A stretch of 64,000 nucleotides of DNA from contig OZ218955.1 of the NCBI GenBank assembly GCA_965112735.1, positions 620,001 through 684,000 of the forward strand, written 5' to 3'. Shown here one piece after another: positions 23,443-35,774 of this stretch. Within the stretch, counting starts at the first letter, position 1. Each line of letters opens with the position of its first letter. The notes under the pieces are model-generated. The model was given only the letters and a program-made list of their open reading frames with translations. It had not been told where the DNA came from and did no database searches. The translations under genes were made by a program, and so were the position numbers. This DNA comes from Phaeosaccion multiseriatum (taxonomy: Eukaryota; Ochrophyta, other classes).

Positions 23443-25116
23443 TCACTTGACGTCCATGCTCCTCACTTGAGCTTCGATTGCCGCGGCTCCTCTTCCCGGC
23501 TGCCGCAGGTACATTTGCCGCCCCCCTCCTCTGTCTTGTCTCTCCTCTCTACTCCCTCGCTCCCCCATATCTCGAAAACTCGAGGCCATCCTGTGGATAG
23601 CCCCCTGCATGCCCCCCTGCGCCTGCCCCTCCACCGCCCTCCTATCCACTGCCATCATCTTCCCGCCTCCTCCTCCTTCCCTCCCCGCCCCGTCCGCGCT
23701 GTCGTCACCATCGCTGTCCACAATCACCACCACCTCCTGCCTCTGCTTCTCACCCCCCGGGGACACCTCATACCCCGAGGAGACCCGTCGCCGTTGTTGT
23801 TGTGCGCTTCGGTGCGCACTCTCCTCAATCGCACTTGCCCCCCTTTCCCCTGCCCTTTCCCTTGGTGCCGCTGCTACACCTGCTGCTCCTCCCTGGCGTG
23901 TTGGGACTCCACCCTCGTGCCTCGGAGCTGCAGCCCTTCCACCACCAATGTGTGCTTCCCTCTCCGATCCCCACCGTTCTCCTCCTCCTCCTCCTCCTCC
24001 GCCTCCGCCTCCTCCTCCTCCTGCTCCTCCTCGTCCTCCTTCTCCTCCCCCGCCTCCCCCTGCTGCCGCTGCGGGTGCCTTGTTCTTCACTCCTCCTCTC
24101 GCCATAGCTGCCATCGCCGCAATCGCCTCTGCCGCCTCAGCCGCCACCAAAGCCTCCTCCTCCGCCCGCCTTGCCTCCTCCACACTCTGACGCACCCTCC
24201 GATACACATGGAGGGTGTCCTCTCGCGCCGTTGCGTCCGCCGTCGCCTGAGCCGTGGACACAAGTGGGTTGTCTGCGGCACTGATTCGCTTGCAGCCCTC
24301 TGCCGTGAAGGTGGTGATTGGGGGTCTCCACCCCTGCACTTGGGCATCAAGCCGCTCCCCTGAGGGTAGGCACATGGTCGTGCCGTCCGGTGCGACGGTC
24401 AACCGCCGTGCAGGAGGCACCTTCCTCGAACATGGCGGCGGCTTGGCGTGTGAGGTTGGCGGGTACTCCATTCCGAGGCCCCTCCTCTCGGCCTCAGCGG
24501 TCATGTCTTGCAAGTTTCGAGAGCGCACGGTACCATTCTCGTCCACAAAGGCCTTGACGAGGCGGCAAAAGTGTCTCCACTTGCCACTGCAACCCCTGCA
24601 GCTGTCCGTGCTGACGCTCACGGTGATCGGTGCTGGCGCGCTCTCCCCCATCAGAATCCTCTGCTGCTGCTGATGCTCCGCGAGCCGCCGACGCCCTGCC
24701 AGGACGTCCTTCACCTTCCCCAACCCTTCCACTTTGCGATGCAGAGCCCACGGCGGCAGGGCCTGCCAGACGAGCGATGGGTGGGCCAGGGCCGTGTAGT
24801 CCACGTGGGGAGTGCTGTGCTCCCTGTCGAAACTGGTAGTGCATTTGGGTGCATGTGGGTGGTACAATTAGTGGGAGGGGAGGGAGGGTTGTGTTGTCTT
24901 CGTTGGCAGAGAGGCGGCGGGGACACATGCAGGGGCGAGAGAGAAGTCGGGGGTTGGGCGTGGGAGTGCTGAGCAGGGACAGGGGAGATATTGTTGCTGG
25001 AAACGTCAAGGCGGGCGGATACCCGTTGGTCTGGTCAACGGAGTTCAGTTCTCAAAAGGCGGTACACGTGCAAAAGAACATGGGGGGCGGGTACGGTCGT
25101 AGACAGAGGAGAGAGA

Positions 25117-25147
<31 letters not shown>

Positions 25148-25500
25148 CTCTGAGAGAGAGGTAAGAGAGAGGGAGGAGAGAGAGAGAGAGAGAGCTCTGA
25201 GAGAGAGGTAAGAGAGAGGGAGGAGAGAGAGAGAGAGAGCTCTGAGAGAGAGGTAAGAGAGAGCTCTGAGAGAGAGAGAGAGAGAGAGAGAGAGCTCTGA
25301 GAGAGAGGTAAGAGAGAGGGAGGAGAGAGAGCTTGAAGTTCTGTGGCACTCATCGCCGTAAGTAGCCTTCCTCACCTCTCAGCGTCGCCATATGTGGGCC
25401 CTAGGCGTTGGTGGTACGCCTCTGCCGCCTCCTGCGTGTCCTGTGGGCCCCTGGCGTAAACTTGGCCCGCCGGCTCCTGGAAGCCTCCTCCTACCCCTCC

Positions 25501-25550
<50 letters not shown>

Positions 25551-28278
25551 CTCCTCCTCCTCCTCCTCCTCCTCCTCCTCCTCGTCGTCGTCCTCCTCCT
25601 TCCCTATCTCCTCCTCCATACTGAGGCTGATGCATCCGCTGTTGTTCCCACTGCTGCCACTGCTGCCAATGCTCTCGTTGTTGCTGCTGCTGTTGCTGCT
25701 TGTGCTGCTGCTGCTGCTGCCACGCTAGCATATCATCGTACTGTCGCTGCTGCTGCTGCTGCTGCTGTACCACCAATTGCTGGTGGTGCTGCTGCTGTAC
25801 CGATGGCCCTTGGTCCTCATCATTCCCCCACCTGCGCTCCATGCGCTGGCGGCACTGCTCCCCTTGCTTCACGTCTTGGTCATACAAAAGGGGCCGGGCG
25901 GTGTTCGCCGGAGACTCCTGCTTGGGAGCGCTGCTGCTGCCTTTGGCGGGGCCCCTCTTCCCCTTCCTGCCTTTCTCGGCCTTGCTGAACCCGTTCGTAG
26001 TTCTCGCCCGGCCCAGGCCAGGGAGAGTCCCCTTGGCGTAAGGAGGACGCGGGCGTTGTCGCAGTCCAACCTCGTGCTCGTCCACCCCCCCCCCCCCCTC
26101 CTCCCCCTCGCCCTTCGTCACGTCTCTGCCGAACTCATCCACCTCAATCTCAGCGTATCCATACCACTTCTTGCGCTTGAGGGCCCTTTCTCTCTCCTGC
26201 TCTCTCTTCCTCTTCTTCTTCTTCTCCTCCTCCTCCTCTGCATGTGGATCCTCCTCATCTAACTCCTTCTCCCCACAGAAAATGTCATCCTCGTCCTCCT
26301 CCTCGCCCCCCTCCTCCGCTTCAGCCTCCTCCTTACATGTTAATTCGTCATCATCACCCTCTGGTGATAGCGATCTCGCCCCCTTTCCACCACCGTACCC
26401 ACGAGGGGATGGAGCACCCATCTTCATCCTCTTCGTGGCCTCAGCGTAGATTGGGTCCCGTCCCTTCGCTACCTTGTTGGATCCTCCCTCTTTGGCTCTG
26501 CCCCTTGCGCCCGCGCTCCCACCGCCTCGGCTCCCGCTCCCCCCGCCCCGGCCCCTACCACGTTTTCTCCAAGCGGCCAAAGTACGCTTCGCGCTCCTCC
26601 TTGTGTGATCTCCCGCAGCTGCCTTGTTGTCCGCCGCAAGCTTGCGAGCCGCGGCCATGACGATGGACGAAATCAGAACCTTGCCGCCAATCCTGTTCTT
26701 CATGCCGCCCGTCTCCACACAATCGGGGCAGTACCAGCTGTCAGCTAGCGTCTGTAGGTCTAGCGTGGCCTTTGCAACGGCCGAGGGAAGACAGTCCCGA
26801 TGCCACTCGGAGCCACACTTCTGACAAGAGTGGCAAGGGCGATCTGGGTCGAAAGTCTTGCACTTAAAGCACTCTGGTGGCGGTGGTTTATCTCTCCTCT
26901 GCAGTACCTCCACCTTCTCTTCCTCCTCCTCCTCCTCCTCCTCCTCCTCCTCCTGCTCCTCTTCTTCCTCCTCCTCCTCCTCCTCCTCCTCCTCCTCCTC
27001 CTCCTCCTCCTCCTCATCATCATCCTCCTCCTCCTCAGGGTCAGCGCTGTACTCGCCTTGGTCCTTTCTGATGCTCTGTTGTCCCGACAATATTACCCCG
27101 TGGGGCATCCCTCTGTCCTTCCTCACTCTCTCCCCTCTCAGCACCATCCACTCGTGCGGAAAGTTCAGACGTGCGGCATTTCCATGTATCTCCACTGACT
27201 TGGTGTCGTAGGCTCGCGCTGCTTCCACCTTCGGTGCGTGGTGGGGAAGAGAGAGAGCGAGCGAGCGAGTGAGCGAGGGGGGAGGGAGACATACAGGCAG
27301 GGTTGGGGGGAGGGAGGAAGATAGGAAACCTGAAAGACGGAAGGGAAGTTCATTCGGGACACACCAGTACTAATTCTACTTCTCCTTTGCATGCAGACGG
27401 AAAGGGGCCCAATGATCTCAACCTGGAAACTGGGACTGAGGTCTGAGTCAACCTAACGAGCACCGAGCACGTACCGGTGAGTCGAACCTGCCCGCGCTGA
27501 CCTCCCCGCCGGATTTTCCCTTCCATACGCGCGCTACCCATCTCCCGCTCTCAGTGGGCGTCACTCCCCGGTACTTACGCTGCCGCTTCACCTGACCAGT
27601 GCAGGAGGGAGGAATACAGAGTCAGTTGCAAGGTCCTTCTCGATCGGTGCTTTCTGCACTCACCCTCCCTTCCTCCCTATCCCTCTCCCTCCCTCTCGCT
27701 CCCTCCCCCCCCCCCTCCCTCTCTCCTTCCCTCCCTCCCTCCCTAGCGTATACACTCACCTTCTTCTTGGGGCCTGCCGTCGCCGCCGCCGCCGCCGCAG
27801 CCTCCTCCGCCGCTTTGGACGACTTTTCGCACTCTCCGCAGAACCACTCCCCCTCCGGCACTGCCAACAGAGGGGGAGAGAGGCAGTCCAGGTGGTACTC
27901 CTCGTCGCATCCGTCGCACAGCAACAGCGGTCGCTTGGGCTCCTGCATGCCCCCGCACACCTGACAACCCTCCGCCTCTGTGTAGGATACGCTTGCCGCG
28001 TGTGCCGCGACACCACCTACATTGGTCTTCTTTCCTCCTCCTGCTGCTGCTGCTCCTGCTCCGCCGCCTTTTCCGCCAGTGCTGGCTTTGGTTTTGGCCT
28101 GGGTCTTGTCCTTGCTCTTGAGGCCAAGGCTTCCCTTGGGTCTGCCCGGGCGCTTGCTCGCGTTGTTCTTGCCCAAGCTGCCCTTCGGTCTGCCCCTGCC
28201 TCTCTTAACAGGCTCGGCAGCTTCTGGCTCCATTGCCGCCCGTACCTTTGGTGACTGCTTCCGCGCTCGATGCACCAT
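23443..28278 (-). CDS. AT-hook / PHD / AP2 / PHD chromatin protein, four exons
   Basis: Exons 28278-27760, 27591-27475, 27228-25376 and 24832-23443 have consistent phases and give 1292 aa. Exon 1 carries AT-hook-like repeats (KRGRGRPKGSLG, KRPGRPKGSLG) and a PHD finger (CQVCGGMQEPKRPLLLCDGC ... YHLDCL ... WFCGEC). An AP2/ERF-type DNA-binding domain spans the next two junctions: KYRGVTPTESGRWVARVWKG, FDSP, then VEAARAYDTKSVEIHG and LNFPHEW. After a long acidic tract, exon 3 has a second PHD finger (CFKCKTFDPDRPCHSCQKCG ... WHRDCL ... WYCPDC), then Gln-rich ([10 protein letters not shown]) and Gly-rich stretches. Exon 4 has a possible Cys cluster (SCRGCSGKWRHF) and low-complexity tail. The domain content indicates a nuclear regulator that reads histone tails and binds DNA. 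A start at 28462 would add about 61 residues. Confidence 0.75.
25106..25330. repeat. GA-rich tandem repeat in intron
   Basis: Within intron 3 of the PHD/AP2 gene (24833-25375), (GA)n tracts are punctuated by a repeated unit containing GAGCTCTGAGAGAGAGGTAA, present about five times. Confidence 0.85.
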
Positions 28279-30331
28279 CGCTGCTGCAGCCACCTCCCTC
28301 CACCTCCCTCTGCAAACCCCGATCAAACCCCCCCCCGCTCTACAGAGGCCAAAAACTTTCTCGGAAATATATGTATACGCCCCCGCCGCTGCCCCGTGCT
28401 GTCCAGCCCCCTGTCTAGGTTTTAGCAAGAAAGCAGCGCCGTGGCGCTTTTTCTGAGACATTGAAAACAAGCAGCAGTACAGGAGTAACAGCAGCAGCAA
28501 CAGAGGAGACGGAGCGGAGATGGGGGAAAGAGAAAAAACAGAGCGTTCCCGGGGGATGGAGAGAGGCAGAAGGAAGGAAACAAAAAAATGGTAGGAAGGA
28601 TGAGTGGATGATAATACGGGCTCCATGCCCTCTAGCAGAGCTCGGCGAGGCAATTAGCAGAGGGCATGCGGGAGATGAGAAAAGGTAAAATTGGGTAGAA
28701 ACAAGAAACACCGGAAAAAGAAGAGGAGCGGCAGCAGCAAATGCGTTACAAAGGCAGCCGCCGCAGCAGCAGCAGCAGCAGCAGCAGGAGGAGGAGCAGC
28801 AGCAGCATGTATACAAGGAGAAGGGGCACATCACTATCCACACACTCTAAAAGACCTGTGCTGCGGCTGCTGGTAGACTTCAAAATTCTCAAGCGGGGCG
28901 GGGGTGAGAGCGGCTGAGAATGGAGGTGCTTTCCATCGCACATAAAAGAATGGGTTTATCTTCATAAACCTCCTGCCCCCTCCCCCCCCCTCCTCAGCAG
29001 GACGGCCTACGAAACAAATATAATGGGGAGGAACGTGGGACGGCGGCACCTTTCCCCAAATCCCTGCTGCGACCACTCACACTGCTTCTCTTCTTCTACA
29101 CACCATCCTCAATGACACCATCGTGACTCGTCCTGTGCTGCTGCTGCTGCTCTTGGCTGTCCTGTTCCCTCCCGCTCTGACTTACCTCCCTTTGCTTCCT
29201 TGTGTTGCTCTCCCTTTCCCCCCTCTTTTGAACGGGGTGTCTTGAAGCTTGTGTGTGGGTTGGTTTACGGAGTATATCGCATAAGGGGCAGTAGAGGTGA
29301 TGCTAAAGAGGAATTGACTTCTCCCTTTTTCTCTCTTCTCTGCTTTTCTTTCTTCTCTTATTAATCCACCCCTTGTCTGATTCCGCACTGGGAGGCTATC
29401 GAATCAACTCCCCCCCGGGGTTTTTGGCGGACGAGGCGAGTCAGGGCAGCCAGAAAGAGTGTCATGTTTGGCGCCACACAAGGAAGGGGAGCACTGGCCG
29501 CAGCAACACAGGTTGGGCACAGATAGAGTAAATTTAGCGGGCCCTGCTCTCGCGGCCGTTGCTCAGCAGAATGGAAGAGCGGCCGGGGGATGAAAAAGAA
29601 GCTATGATGGAAATTTAAGGGAAAGGGAAAGGCAAGGCAAAGGGAGTGGAGACGCCCCCCCCTCTCCCTTCTACTATCTTCTTCGCATGCTTGCCGAGTT
29701 CCTACCTCCTCCTGGGGAGAAGAGAGAAAGATCCAGCTATGTTTGCTCTGGTGCTGCTGCTGGTGCGGAGCGTGGTGAGAGGCGTTGTGGGACGCAAAGA
29801 ATTTTCTCTCCCAGTCTCCTCCCGCTTTCCTGCTTTTCTTCCCTGAGTCCCACACCTTCCTCTCCGGGCAACACAGCCTGGCAGAACGCCAGTCCTAGGG
29901 ATGAAAGGAGGGGAAGAGGTTATCTTTCTCTCTTCTCCACGGAATTAATTTAATTCCAAAGAAAGTGATGAGTGCACAGGGGATATGTAGCATTCCTCCC
30001 CCCCCCTTTCGCCCGTGGTAAATTTATCCAAGCCGATACATGCGCACACGCTGCTGCCCTCCTCCTCCCCCCTTCTTCAAGATTTATTGGCTTTTATCGA
30101 ATCGATGAAGAATCTATCGACCGTATGTGGTCACAAATTGGAACCCAAACTTTCCTAGGATTATCGCGAAATAGGGAAGGGAGGGAAGGGAAAGAAAGAA
30201 GAGCTTGAAGCGGCTTGGAGTGGAAGTGATGGACCAGGGTGGAAGCCCCATAAGCTTCAGGGCCGTACACTAATTGCATTTTGCATTAAAAACCCCTGTT
30301 GGATATCCCCCCCTGTTGGGGGCCTTCCACA
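28279..30331. other. Two-kilobase divergent intergenic region, no gene seen
   Basis: This lies between the PHD/AP2 gene (leftward) and the ankyrin-DHHC gene (rightward). No frame shows a domain or a plausible spliced model, and no tRNA-like cloverleaf was noticed. The first few hundred bases may be 5' UTR of the PHD/AP2 gene. It includes a (CAG)n/GGAGGAGCAG tract at 28756-28806. Composition between 29,000 and 30,300 is more AT-rich than in the genes. A direct repeat CCCCTGTTGG lies at about 30293 and 30312, immediately upstream of the next start codon. Confidence 0.5.
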
Positions 30332-31137
30332 ATGACGGGCACGCCCCAAGCAGATCGCGAGAGGGTCCTGGCTTCGGCCGCTGCCACCACAGAGGCCACG
30401 GAGCGATGGCAGCGACACTTGAAGTCCGAAGAGCTCGTCAGCACCACCGCGCCAGTAGCCCCTGCTGCCCCTGAGGGGCCCAAGAAGACCCTGGACCCAA
30501 CGCTGACACCGAAGGGAACCGAGAGGCGTTTGCTCTCGCAGTCGACCAGAGAGGCTCGAAGGGGGGACACAGGAGTTTCACGAGAAGAAGAAGGAGAGGC
30601 AGGAGCGACAGCAGCGCCCTCATCAGCCACGGCCCAAATTGAGGAGGGAGGAGGGGCGGCATTTGGATCAGCCCCGGCCGTCGTTGAGACGCAAGGGCAG
30701 ACGTTGACTAGCTACTCCATGGCCTCCCTCCTCCTCTCACGGTCACGAGACCAGGACGACCTCGTGGAACTATATACCAGTGCCTCTGTGCAAGGCCCTG
30801 ACGAGGAGGGCACTGCTAGCAATATTGAGGCCGCGAGACGACAGTCCAACGCGGAAGGAGAAGGACCGGCCGCGAGGGGGAAGGACGCCGCCGCTGCACA
30901 AAGCGGGCAGGGAGGGGACGCCAGCCCGGAAGACTCCTTGTCGCCCTTACCGTTCTTCCCCTCACTAGCGCTGTGGGGTCTAAAGAAGCCCTCAGGACAA
31001 CCGAGAAGGCGCACTCCAGGCCCCATGGTGGGACAAGGGACCGGCGGTGCCGCGGGATTCAAACAACAAAAGCGGAAGCAGGAGCATCAGAAGCAGCAGG
31101 ATAAGCAGCAGCCGGAGGAGCAGCGGTATCAGCAGCG

Positions 31138-31173
<36 letters not shown>

Positions 31174-34100
31174 TCAGGAGCTTCAACATCAGGCGCGGCA
31201 ACAGCAGAAGGAGCATCATCAGCAGAAACCGCAGGAGAAGCAGCCGAATCTGCAGCCGAAGAGGAGAGTGAAGGAGGAGGGAAAGGGGGAGGTAGGAGGG
31301 TCCCTGGTGGGAAGGAGCGAGAGTCAGAAGCCGCCCCCCGCCGCTGTCCCTGCCGAGAACAGGGGCCTGGGGCAGCGACAGCTTATCCGTAGCGGCGGAG
31401 GCGTCGCTGCCAGTACTAGCGGAGGCACCATCGTAGGCCTAGAAGGCCTCCGCAGTAGCAGGGACAGTAGCGCTACAGCGAGGGACATGGGCGGCGAGGG
31501 AGACGAGTCTGAGAGTGTCTTGAGTGGAAGTAGCAGGTCCACTCTGTCCAGCACCATCAGCAGCACTCTTGCCAGCAGCACCCTCAGTAGCAGCGTGGGC
31601 AGCAGCCTCCTCGGTGTGGGCCTAGCCGCCTCCGGAGGGCAGGAAACAGCGGGCGTAAGAGCGGCGATGGAATGGAACTCGAGGTACCCCAGGAAGAATC
31701 AGGAGCAGGCTGCCCTCCCCAGCGGCTCGCAAAGGGCCGAGGGGAAGGAGCAGCAGCTGCAGCAGATCCACCCGTCGCTATCAGTGCATACAGGAGGGAC
31801 GACGACAGACGTGGGAGGCCGGGCGAGGACTGTGAGCAGCAGCACCAAGAGGGGGCCCCAGGACTATGCTTATCGAGGGTACGTGGGCGCGTGGGACGTG
31901 TGCATTCGGCCTCGCCATCTGTTGGAGGGCCATGAGGTGTACGTGCTCTAGGTTGCGCAGGGCTTGCGGATTGCGCACGCCCACGCCCGTACGCAGGGGT
32001 GGAGACAAAGGGGCACAGCAGCGCTGAATTGTCTGTTTGCTCTCCCCCCTTTTCTCTCCCTCTCTCCCTCTATCTCTATCTCTCTCCCTTTCTCTGTTGT
32101 CTCTCTCTCCCTCTCACCCCCCCTCTCCCCCTCCCTCTCCCTCTCCCTTTCTCTCTCACACGCACACTCTCTATCCCGTTCGCAGCACTACCCTGAAGGC
32201 AGCGTGCCTGTCTGGCGACGTCCCCCTGGCGACCATGCTGTATTACCAAGGCGTGGACGACGGAGTGGATATGTTCCAGCCCGACAAGGACGGCTGCACA
32301 GTGCTGCATTACGCGGCGCAGAGTCCGAGCACGGTACGTAACGGTCTTACGAAACCGCGTGTGCTCTCTCTTTTCTCCCCTCTCTCTCACCGCGCTGCCT
32401 CATCGCGTGCGTACTCAGCGTCTGAATGCAGTGGCAGAGCTCTTGTCTGCCTGTCCGGGTTGAAGGCTCGTGAATAGCCACGGTAGGCTCTGCGATCCCT
32501 CCCTTCCCTCCGTCCCTCCTTCCCATTCGACAATTCTCGAACTAATCTCACTGCAAAAACCCATGAATCATGTATTCATATTCCAAATGGCATGAATGAA
32601 TGAATGCACAACATGCGCAGGAACTGGTGTCAATGCTGATGGACAAGTGGGAAGGCAGCAGACGGCCGCCCGCTACGCACGACGACGAGGACGACAACAT
32701 TAGTGTGGCGACAAGCATCGTCAACACTCGCAACAAGGCAGGGGACACGGCTTTGCTCTTCGCAGCTGCTACAGGCAACATTGGTGTGATGCAGAGCCTC
32801 ATCCTCCGGAATGCCTCCGTGTTTGTCACAGACAGCAGAAACCGGTCTCTGGTGCACAACGCCGCTCGATTTGGGCACGGGTGGGCGGTGTTGTGGGTTA
32901 TTGAGCGCATTCGTCGTGAGTGTGGGGCCGCCTTTAACACCTTCGGGGCGGGGGGTGGTGGCGTAAGGGCAGCAACGGAGGGCATGACTGAGCAGAGCCG
33001 CCATCGGATGCTGCTCGCGCTGTACAGCAGAGATGTGGACGGGCACTCTGCGCTTGACTATGCAGCCATGGGGGGCCATCTGCTCGTGGTGCGGCTGCTA
33101 CTGAGGGAGGGTTGGGACCCCTATTCCAAGAGCGTTACTACCAAGCGAACAGCCCTGCACTGGGCGGCGTACTACGAGCGGGTTGAAGTGTGCAGGTGAG
33201 TGAGTGAGTGAGTGAGTGAGTGAGTGAGTGAGTGAGTGAGTGAGTGAGTGAGTGAGTGAGAGGGTTCACGAGTGAGGGAGGTGGGTCGATGAGTGGGTTA
33301 GGGAGTGAGTAAGTAATGGAGGTGGGTGGGTGGTTGAGTGGATGGATGAGTGAGTGAGTATGAATGAAATGAATGGCATGCATACTGAAGACTATCGGTA
33401 AGGGAAGTATATTTCGGAGAGAGGAGCTCTCCCCTTGCCTTCCCTTCTTTCCTGTTGTGTCTCGAAATCCTCACGCAATCCCCTTGTTGCCTCATCTGTC
33501 CGTTCCTATTCACACGTGGCCCATCCATAATTCACACTACTGCGTACCGCTCCCCTTGTTCGCTCGTCCATTTGCTCATTTGTGTCGTGTCTGCACCCCA
33601 CGGACGCACAGATATCTCATGGGACTCGGGCTCAAGGCCAAGGGTCTCGGTGTGGGAGACAGCAGCGGCCAAACCCCGCTGGACTACGCCGCGTCAAAGC
33701 AGCACAGGAGCCACCACAAGAGGAGGAGGAGCAGCGCAGGAACCAGCGGCATAGCCGGCATGCCCCCCGACGGCAGCAGTCATATGGGCAGCAATAAGGA
33801 GCTACAGAGGGTGCTTCGGACCACCCGTCGGGTGTCGGCAGGCTTGGGGGGCATAGACACGCTGTGGGGTACGAGCCGTTATCATCAAGACCACCCCGAG
33901 GAGAGCCACTATCCCGACCCTTCTTCCTCTTCTGGTGCTGCAGCTGCTGCCGCTGCTGCTGCTGTGGCGGATGGGGCGGGCACAGGCAGGGAAGCAAGAG
34001 CAGCAACGCGGGCAGCAAGGACGTGGAATAGGAGAGGAGGTCATCCGAGTAGGGGGGGCAGCGGCGGCAGTACTGGCGCGCCGTTGTGGGAGGGGTGGGA

Positions 34101-35728
34101 GGAGACTCGCGGGTCGGAGAGAGGGAGGGAGCGGATACGCAGCAAGACGGCGGCGGACAAGGAGAAGGAGGCTGGGGGGGGCGGGGGGGGTCTCTCCAAC
34201 ATCCTCGGTGGTGGTGGTGGTGGTGGTGGGGGGGGGGGGGCGTGGTGATGGACCTGCGCCTTCTGCTGCTGGGCGGAGCCACCGGGGCATGATGCCGGAG
34301 TTTCTGGCTGCGCTCTCCCAGAAGCCTTCCGGAGCAGCCTTGGGAGGGGTTCTGAGCGACGATGAGGAGGATGACCAACAGGGGCCCTTCTGGGCTGTGG
34401 CTTCTTCCTTCGGTGATAAAACCCCCAGTGCGCGATCGGTGAGGTCGGTGGGGTCGGTGCTGTCGCCCTTCGGAGGCCTCCCTGCTGCCTCGCCGTCTGG
34501 TCCTGCGGGGGGGGGCAGGGAGAAGATCACACAACATAAATATCCGGATAGAGATGAAAGGGCGTTGTCGCCTCCTCAGCAGCAGCAGTTGGAGCAGTGG
34601 CGGCGAAAGGGGGGCGAGGCGAGGGGCGACTCAAAGGAGGAAGAGGGCAGGGGCCTGGGCGGTGCGTTTGAAAGCAACTTCACCACCACCTCCTCTGCGC
34701 TGCGAGGCCAGGAAGCTATGGAAGAGCTGTTTCAGAGCAGCCTTGCAGAGGCAGAAGCCTCCATGCCTCTCCCCAGACGGCTCAATCAGCCCCGCCTATG
34801 GGTCGTGCTGACTGTGTCATTGTCGCTCTGGGTGCTGTGGGCGGCGGCGTTTTGGGTGTCGTGGGTGTACTGGCTCGCTGTGGTGGTCGTTGGTGGTGGG
34901 ATTTTCTACAAGCAAGTGGTGAAGAGGGTGCAGGCGAGCGAGAGTGAAAGAGTCCGCCTGGATGACGTCGCAAGGACTGCAGCGGCCTTTACTGGAGTAC
35001 CAACAGGCGGGACAGGGCTGCCACCAAGTGTTGCGCAGCTGCCCACCACAGGAGGCGGTGGCTCTGGCATTGACGGTATTGGTGGTAGCGTTAGTGCTGC
35101 TGAAGCGGCAGGAGGACGGACTGGAGGGGCAGACGGGTTGGCACCCAATTGGCACAATGGTAGCAGTGGCAGGCCCAAGGGCTTCTTGGCCACTCTAGTC
35201 ACGGCCGCGGAGAAGGTTATGGCAGCTTGGCTTGGGCTGATGCTGTGCTTTGGCTCATGGATACTGCTAACGGCCCTTCGACTAGAGGGGACAGACGATC
35301 TCAAGACGGGTGAGGGAGAGAGGGATGGACAGGGAGGGAGCGAGGGAGGGAGGGACAGAGAGGCAGTGAGGGAGGGAGGGAGGGACTTTGAAGAGAAGAG
35401 ACATTACGGAGTGGTGTATATGCACGTACAGGAGAGAGGCGACAGGGAGGGAGGGAGGGAGGGAGGGAGGGAGGGAGGGAGGGAGGGAGGGGAGGGGAGG
35501 GGGAATATGCCCTTCACGCTCTCGAGGATCCTCACCCTCCTCCTCCCACTCTCTGCAACCCTACCGCCCTCTTGTTGTTGTTGTTGTTGTTGTTGTTGCT
35601 GTTGTTGTTGTTGTTGTTGTTGCTGTTGTTGTTGTTGTTATTGTTGTTGTTGTTGTTGTTGTTGTTATTGTTGTTGTTGTTGTTGTTGTTGTTGCCGTTG
35701 TTGTTATTGCTGTTGCTGTTGTTATTGC

Positions 35729-35774
<46 letters not shown>

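Larger units (their letters stand above)
4168..25790. repeat. Interspersed short word CAGTTGGTGATACAGCAG (dispersed copies)
   Basis: This dispersed family is entered as one span. Plus-orientation copies: about 4168, 4468, 6255 (variant), 11028, 11049, 13931 and 20146. Minus-orientation copies: about 5053 (one mismatch), 7603, 7838 (variant), 9405 (variant), 18537 and 25765 (variant). Within exons it encodes QQLVIQQ (7603, 13931, 20146, 25765), QLAIQQ (5053), VSPTA (4168, 4468), ILPTA (6255) or APPTA (9405), depending on frame and strand. Copies at 11028, 11049 and 18537 are in introns. Because frame and strand vary, the conserved object is the DNA word. Weaker partial matches occur at 36955 and 45437. 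Confidence 0.75.
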
